Positions 5,904 through 9,495 of a DNA stretch of 9,495 bases are shown one piece after another. Numbering within the stretch: the stretch's first letter is position 1; the number at the start of each line of letters is the position of its first letter. Made by a program: the position numbers and the translations under genes. The notes under the pieces are model-generated. The model saw only the letters and a program-made list of their open reading frames with translations, was not told where the DNA came from and did no database searches. Origin of the DNA: Oceanospirillaceae bacterium (GTDB lineage Bacteria > Pseudomonadota > Gammaproteobacteria > Pseudomonadales > Balneatricaceae); contig DPHD01000001.1 of the NCBI GenBank assembly GCA_003523085.1, forward strand, positions 50,381-59,875, read 5' to 3'.

Positions 5904-7010
5904 ATGGATGATCGTATCGACACAGCTACAATCCATAAAGTTGCTAGTGAACTGATGTTTGCCGGCCAAAAAGTAAGTGTGCAAGTGATTGCGGACCAGT
6001 TGAATGTGGACGCTTCGGAAGAGCTAGGTGATGTGCTTAAACACTGGTGGATGGAGCAAGAAAGCAAGGTTGCTTTTCGTACCAGTATTGCCCCAAATAA
6101 TAAGCCTGATGTGCCCGATACCGTGTATCAGTCAGTGCAGTTAATTTGGGACAATGCCCTCAAAGACGCCCGTTTAGAGCTTGAGTTATCGGCTAAGGAC
6201 GATAAGGTTGTTTCTGAAGCAGGTGTTGCGTTAGAGGACGAACTGTATTTGTCTAAATCTCAACTGCAGTCGTTAGAAGATTCAAATCAACGCTTGCGCA
6301 CTCAAATCAGCGAACATACCCATAATGTTAAAAATTTAGAAGCCGAACGGGCCATGTTACGCAGTAACTTGCAAGCCACGGAAACTAACCTTAGCAGTAT
6401 GGAGTATAAGGTTGCCGAATATAAAGGCGAGATGGAACGCGCCCAAGCTAGCAGCGAAGAAGCCAAAAAACAACTCGATAACCGCATGCGCGAAGAAACT
6501 GCGCGCCACCAAGAAACCATTAGTAAGGTGGAGAGTAAAGTGAGCTACTACCGCCATCAATTGGATAAGTTGCGTGACGAGTGGGGCAAGAAAGAAACCG
6601 CTTTCAATGCCCAAGTACAAGACTTGCAAGGCGAAGTGGCGCGTACTTCGGTGACTTCGGACACGCAATTTAGCCAAATTCGTAGCCAAGACGAAGAATT
6701 ACGTAAATACCGTGGCGAGATCACCAACCAATCTCGCAACATGTCAAAGTCCACCACTGCGGCACTAGCCTCTTCTAATCGACTCAAACGATTAGAAGAT
6801 GAGTTGCAGCAGCGGGAGTTTGATATTAAAGAGCTTAAAAAGCGCACTATTGTCGACAAGTCTGACACCGCTAGGCGTGAGACCGATTTACGTACGTTGC
6901 TTAAGTCTCGCGATAGCGAAAATTTTGAAGTAACTGCTAAACTTAACGAGCTGCAACGTACCTTAATCGCTAGAGAAGAAGAAATTAGACGTCTAACGGC
7001 TAAACTCTAA
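5904..7010 (+). CDS. KfrA-like DNA-binding coiled-coil protein
   Basis: A 368-aa protein with two visible parts. Residues about 6-55 (TATIHKVASELMFAG, then VQVIADQLN and LGDVLKHWW) fit the KfrA N-terminal DNA-binding domain, a small helical domain found in plasmid KfrA and chromosomal relatives. Residues from about 80 to the end are almost continuous heptad-like, highly charged coiled coil (E, K, R, Q and L rich, no prolines), probably forming dimers or filaments. Plasmid KfrA represses its own promoter and contributes to plasmid maintenance; the role of chromosomal copies is not established to my knowledge. No signal peptide or membrane segment is seen. The gene follows the ligase by 126 bases and converges with the hydratase gene seven bases from its stop. 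No ParA/ParB or replication gene is present. The family is likely; the function here is unknown. Confidence 0.75.
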   Translation: MDDRIDTATIHKVASELMFAGQKVSVQVIADQLNVDASEELGDVLKHWWMEQESKVAFRTSIAPNNKPDVPDTVYQSVQLIWDNALKDARLELELSAKDDKVVSEAGVALEDELYLSKSQLQSLEDSNQRLRTQISEHTHNVKNLEAERAMLRSNLQATETNLSSMEYKVAEYKGEMERAQASSEEAKKQLDNRMREETARHQETISKVESKVSYYRHQLDKLRDEWGKKETAFNAQVQDLQGEVARTSVTSDTQFSQIRSQDEELRKYRGEITNQSRNMSKSTTAALASSNRLKRLEDELQQREFDIKELKKRTIVDKSDTARRETDLRTLLKSRDSENFEVTAKLNELQRTLIAREEEIRRLTAKL

Positions 7011-7017
7011 GGCTCAA

Positions 7018-7443
7018 TTAACCTCGCTTATCAACCATCATCGACGCGCTGCCGTCGGCCACCAGTTTGTCATTAACAAAACACTGGGTTTTAAGGCTGA
7101 CGCGTCTGCGTCGTTGGTCAATGTCTTCAACCGTGACTGTGGCGACCACCGTGTCGTTAATATACACCGGTGCCCGAAACTTAATTTGTTGGTCTAGATA
7201 AATACATCCTGGCCCGGGTAGCTGGGTGCCCAAAACGGTGGAAATTAAGCCGGCGCTAAGCATGCCATGGGCAATGCGAGCTTTAAACATTGTGGTTGCA
7301 GCGTAGGCTTCGTCTAAGTGCACAGGGTTGGTATCGCCGGTCACTGCCGCGAAGGTATTGATGTCTTCACTGCTAATGGTTTTTTCATAGCTGGACGTCA
7401 TGCCAATGGTTAAATCTTCTAAATAGTAGCCGTGTTGTGACAC
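7018..7443 (-). CDS. MaoC/PhaJ-type enoyl-CoA hydratase
   Basis: A 141-aa single hot-dog-fold hydratase that adds water to trans-2-enoyl-CoA. PhaJ-type members give (R)-3-hydroxyacyl-CoA, which can feed polyhydroxyalkanoate synthesis or other pathways. The hydratase-2 motif is intact: FAAVTGDTNPVHLDEAYA with D37 and H42 as the expected catalytic pair, then RIAHGMLSA with S63. The C-terminal half (YLDQQIKFRAPVYINDTV) is the standard substrate-face strand pattern. I chose the GTG at 7443, which gives VSQHGYYLEDL, the usual family opening, and has AAGGAG seven bases upstream. The open frame runs 30 codons further upstream to a TTG at 7533, but that extension has no family resemblance and overlaps the candidate promoter. 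It converges on the KfrA-like gene with seven bases between stops and diverges from the acyl-CoA dehydrogenase. Confidence 0.9.
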   Translation of the reverse strand: MSQHGYYLEDLTIGMTSSYEKTISSEDINTFAAVTGDTNPVHLDEAYAATTMFKARIAHGMLSAGLISTVLGTQLPGPGCIYLDQQIKFRAPVYINDTVVATVTVEDIDQRRRRVSLKTQCFVNDKLVADGSASMMVDKRG

Positions 7444-7450
7444 TGTGTTG

Positions 7451-7456
7451 CTCCTT
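7451..7456 (-). promoter_or_regulatory. Strong ribosome binding site fixing the hydratase GTG start
   Basis: The minus strand reads AAGGAG followed by seven bases and GTG. This near-perfect Shine-Dalgarno at ideal spacing is the clearest in the window and decides between the 141- and 171-residue versions of the protein. Confidence 0.85.
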
Positions 7457-7504
7457 GTGTGGTGAGGTTGTCTGATGAGTTCTGTTGGGAACCCATGGGT
7501 CAGC

Positions 7505-7533
7505 ATCATAGGCATAATTTCACCTGGGTACAA
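7505..7533 (-). promoter_or_regulatory. Candidate promoter of the MaoC hydratase gene
   Basis: On the minus strand TTGTAC (7533-7528) is followed after 17 bases by TATGAT (7510-7505, five of six matches to the -10 consensus). Transcription would start near 7498, leaving a leader of about 55 bases to the GTG at 7443. Confidence 0.35.
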
Positions 7534-7540
7534 TTGTCAG

Positions 7541-7552
7541 GCTAAAATTAGC
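7541..7552. promoter_or_regulatory. Small palindrome between divergent promoters
   Basis: GCTAA, AA, TTAGC: a five-base inverted repeat placed between the -35 candidates of the hydratase (7528-7533) and dehydrogenase (7558-7563). Its position would let one dimeric regulator act on both genes. It does not match the CAAAC/GTTTG pattern of PsrA-type sites, and no regulator gene for it is in the window. Confidence 0.35.
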
Positions 7553-7557
7553 TTAAA

Positions 7558-7586
7558 TTGACATCCATAGACGTCTTACTTACATC
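7558..7586 (+). promoter_or_regulatory. Candidate promoter of the acyl-CoA dehydrogenase gene
   Basis: A perfect TTGACA lies at 7558-7563. At 17 bases spacing the -10 position is TACATC (7581-7586), matching only three of six consensus bases. Transcription would start near 7593, about 14 bases before the ATG at 7607. A strong -35 with a poor -10 often goes with an activator or modest expression. Confidence 0.35.
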
Positions 7587-7606
7587 AACAAACACGAGCC
7601 AATATT

Positions 7607-9370
7607 ATGAGCGATTACCAAGCACCCTTAGAAGATATGAATTTTGTTGTCAATCGTTTACTGGACTTGCCTAACTTCGCAGCGGCTATTGGCAATGAAG
7701 ATGCCAGTGAAGACTTATTGCAGGCGGTGTTGTCAGAAGCCGACAAGTTGGCCAGCCAAGTGTGGTCGCCGATTAATTTTTCTGGAGACCAGCAGGGTGT
7801 TAAGTTAACTTCTGAGGGCGTGCAACCTGCAGACGGTTTTAAAAATGCGTATCAAGAATATGCTCAGGGTGGCTGGAGTAGTTTGTACTTTGACGAGCAA
7901 TACGGCGGTCAGGGCCTGCCGTTTAGTTTCTCAATGCCGGTTGCCGAAATGATGAACGCGGCCAACATGTCGTTGGGCCTATGCCCCATGCTCACCGCAG
8001 GCGCAACCGAAGCCATAGCCGCCCACGGTAGTGAAGCACTTAAGGATATCTATTTGCCCAAAATGATTAGTGGCGAATGGACCGGCACCATGAACCTCAC
8101 AGAGCCCCATGCGGGCACGGATCTAGCGGTCATTAAATCGACAGCCACGCCAGATAGCGATCATTTTCGTATTAAAGGTCAAAAGATCTTCATTACGTGG
8201 GGTGATCATGACATGACGGATAATATTATCCACCTTGTGCTGGCAAAATTACCCGATGCCCCCGCAGGTGTTAAGGGCATTTCATTATTTTTAGTGCCCA
8301 AGTTTTTGGTTAATGCCGACGGCAGTTTAGGTGCGCGCAATGATGCCTATGCCATCAACGTTGAACATAAGATGGGTATTCACGCCAGCCCCACGTGCGT
8401 GATGAGCTTTGGCGACAACGACGGGGCGATTGGATACCTAGTTGGCCAACCCCATCAAGGTTTGGCAGCCATGTTTACCATGATGAACAATGAGCGTTTG
8501 GTGGTAGGGCTGCAAGGTGTAGGTTTGTCGGATCGTGCCTATCAAGGCGCGGTAGAATATGCCCGCGACCGAGTTCAATGTGCGGCACCGGGTACCCGAG
8601 AGCGTGGTGCCATTATTCATCACCCCGATGTACGCCGTATGTTAATGACCATGCGTAGCCTAACTGAAGCTGGCCGAGCAGTGGCTTATGCGACCGCGGC
8701 ACAGATCGACTTAAGTCACAAAGCACAAACGCCAGAAGCCCGGGGCCTAGCCAATAAGCGTGTCGGTTTGCTCACTCCTATTGCTAAAGGCTGGTGTACT
8801 GAGGCGGCGCAAGAGGTGACATCTTTAGGTGTGCAGATTCACGGTGGTATGGGTTTTATCGAAGAAACCGGCGCTGCTCAACACCAGCGTGATGCACGTA
8901 TTTTAACCATCTATGAAGGCACCACGGGCATTCAAGCCTTGGACTTGGTAGGCCGAAAAACTTTGTTTGACCAAGGTGCTGCCATGGCCGATCTAGTGCA
9001 GCAAATGCGCGATGATTTGGCTAAGCATGGGCATGCAGTTAATCAAACACAGCAACACAACATGGCCGAAGCGATTAACGGCTTAGAGTCCTGCTACCAA
9101 CTGTTGTTAGAACAAGCCCCGGGTGATGTTATGTTTGCGGGTTCGGTAAGCTACGATTTGTTGATGTTAAGCGGCTATGTGTGCGGCGCTTGGCAAATGA
9201 TTCGTAGTGCTGACTTGGTAGCAAACGAAGGCAACCCACGCTTTAAAACCAATAAGTTGGCCACGGTGGCCTATTACCTAGACCACATTTTACCACGCTT
9301 TGAGTTTCACCGTCGTTCGGTTGTAGCCGGTAGCGCCAGTGTCATGGCTATTGCTGCTGTCGATATGTAA
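7607..9370 (+). CDS. Acyl-CoA dehydrogenase, long FadE/DmdC type
   Basis: FAD-dependent enzyme that introduces the trans-2 double bond into an acyl-CoA and passes electrons to electron-transfer flavoprotein. At 587 residues it is longer than the classical 380-aa enzymes and has the three extras of the long group: an N-terminal cap (SDYQAPLEDMNFVVNRLLDL), the dehydrogenase core at about 60-455, and a C-terminal helical domain at about 460-587 ending YYLDHILPRFEFHRRSV. Core signatures are MNLTEPHAGTDL (162-173), ITWGDHDMT (196-204), VEHKMGIHASPTC (252-264) and IYEGTTGIQ, in which E437 is the likely catalytic base. Relatives include the Pseudomonas PA0506-type FadE enzymes and DmdC, the methylmercaptopropionyl-CoA dehydrogenase of DMSP degradation; motifs alone do not separate these. 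The ATG at 7607 gives the typical family start, with only a weak upstream GAG. It is divergent from the MaoC hydratase. Confidence 0.93.
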   Translation: MSDYQAPLEDMNFVVNRLLDLPNFAAAIGNEDASEDLLQAVLSEADKLASQVWSPINFSGDQQGVKLTSEGVQPADGFKNAYQEYAQGGWSSLYFDEQYGGQGLPFSFSMPVAEMMNAANMSLGLCPMLTAGATEAIAAHGSEALKDIYLPKMISGEWTGTMNLTEPHAGTDLAVIKSTATPDSDHFRIKGQKIFITWGDHDMTDNIIHLVLAKLPDAPAGVKGISLFLVPKFLVNADGSLGARNDAYAINVEHKMGIHASPTCVMSFGDNDGAIGYLVGQPHQGLAAMFTMMNNERLVVGLQGVGLSDRAYQGAVEYARDRVQCAAPGTRERGAIIHHPDVRRMLMTMRSLTEAGRAVAYATAAQIDLSHKAQTPEARGLANKRVGLLTPIAKGWCTEAAQEVTSLGVQIHGGMGFIEETGAAQHQRDARILTIYEGTTGIQALDLVGRKTLFDQGAAMADLVQQMRDDLAKHGHAVNQTQQHNMAEAINGLESCYQLLLEQAPGDVMFAGSVSYDLLMLSGYVCGAWQMIRSADLVANEGNPRFKTNKLATVAYYLDHILPRFEFHRRSVVAGSASVMAIAAVDM

Positions 9371-9399
9371 AAGAGGGGTTGCTACGTCCAAAACCTCAC

Positions 9400-9441
9400 C
9401 CTGACGAAGGTCAGGACCTCTAAGAGATTCCGGCCTACGCC
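9400..9441. repeat. Hairpin plus REP-like fragment downstream of the dehydrogenase
   Basis: CCTGAC (9400-9405), GAAG, GTCAGG (9410-9415) is a perfect six-base-pair hairpin. An overlapping palindrome AGGTC-AG-GACCT uses the same bases. It is followed at 9423-9441 by AGAGATTCCGGCCTACGCC, which resembles one arm of the GC-rich intergenic palindromes common in proteobacterial genomes, but the matching second arm is absent. No T-run follows, so it is a poor terminator. The remainder of 9371-9495 shows no gene. Confidence 0.4.
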
Positions 9442-9495
9442 CACTAGTGTCCTGGGAAAGTTTTAGGGAGTCGTAGAAAGGCCTTGCTGTCACTG

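Noticed and set aside
5904..7010. Plasmid or integrated plasmid origin based on the KfrA-like gene
   Set aside because: No replication, partition, transfer or recombination gene accompanies it, and rne/rluC are core chromosomal genes.
7011..7017. Shared terminator between the converging KfrA-like and hydratase genes
   Set aside because: The seven bases between the stops and their flanks contain no GC-rich stem or T-run.
7444..7533. 30-codon N-terminal extension of the MaoC hydratase
   Set aside because: No family similarity, a TTG start, and it overlaps the candidate promoter; the GTG at 7443 has an AAGGAG seven bases upstream.
9290..9493. 67-codon minus-strand open frame at the right end
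   Set aside because: It overlaps the end of the dehydrogenase gene and the repeat-like hairpin, with no recognisable protein features.

Overview
The window looks like a chromosomal segment of a gammaproteobacterium. RNase E (rne) and the 23S rRNA pseudouridine synthase RluC are divergent neighbours across a long non-coding gap, as in Escherichia coli and Pseudomonas. Base composition is close to even by eye. The style of the fatty-acyl enzymes, the chromosomal KfrA-like protein and the short intergenic repeat at the right edge fit a marine or aquatic lineage, but I cannot name the genus.

Layout: (1) 1-2479, minus strand, the 5' 826 codons of rne. The catalytic half is complete; the arginine/asparagine-rich tail runs off the left edge. 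(2) 2480-3100, a 621-base divergent gap with no convincing gene but at least ten short inverted repeats, including a near-perfect 20-bp-arm palindrome. It should hold the rne leader and the promoters of both genes. (3) 3101-4069, rluC. (4) 4164-5777, an AMP-forming acyl-CoA ligase with its own candidate promoter. (5) 5904-7010, a KfrA-like coiled-coil DNA-binding protein. (6) 7018-7443, minus strand, a MaoC/PhaJ-type enoyl-CoA hydratase converging on the KfrA-like gene. (7) 7607-9370, a long (587 aa) FadE/DmdC-type acyl-CoA dehydrogenase, divergent from the hydratase across 163 bases. (8) 9371-9495, a non-coding tail with a repeat-like hairpin.

How the genes work together: rne and rluC are RNA housekeeping genes (mRNA decay and rRNA processing; 23S rRNA modification). 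The right half supplies three consecutive reactions on acyl thioesters: activation to acyl-CoA, alpha-beta dehydrogenation and hydration of the enoyl-CoA. The 3-hydroxyacyl-CoA dehydrogenase and thiolase of a full beta-oxidation spiral are absent from the window. The ligase and dehydrogenase belong to the family types that also contain DmdB and DmdC of dimethylsulfoniopropionate (DMSP) degradation, but the sequence alone does not settle the substrate. I see no mobile element, phage, CRISPR array, defence system or RNA gene. The least ordinary parts are the hairpin-rich rne/rluC gap, the KfrA-like protein inside an acyl-CoA cluster, and a small palindrome centred between divergent candidate promoters.
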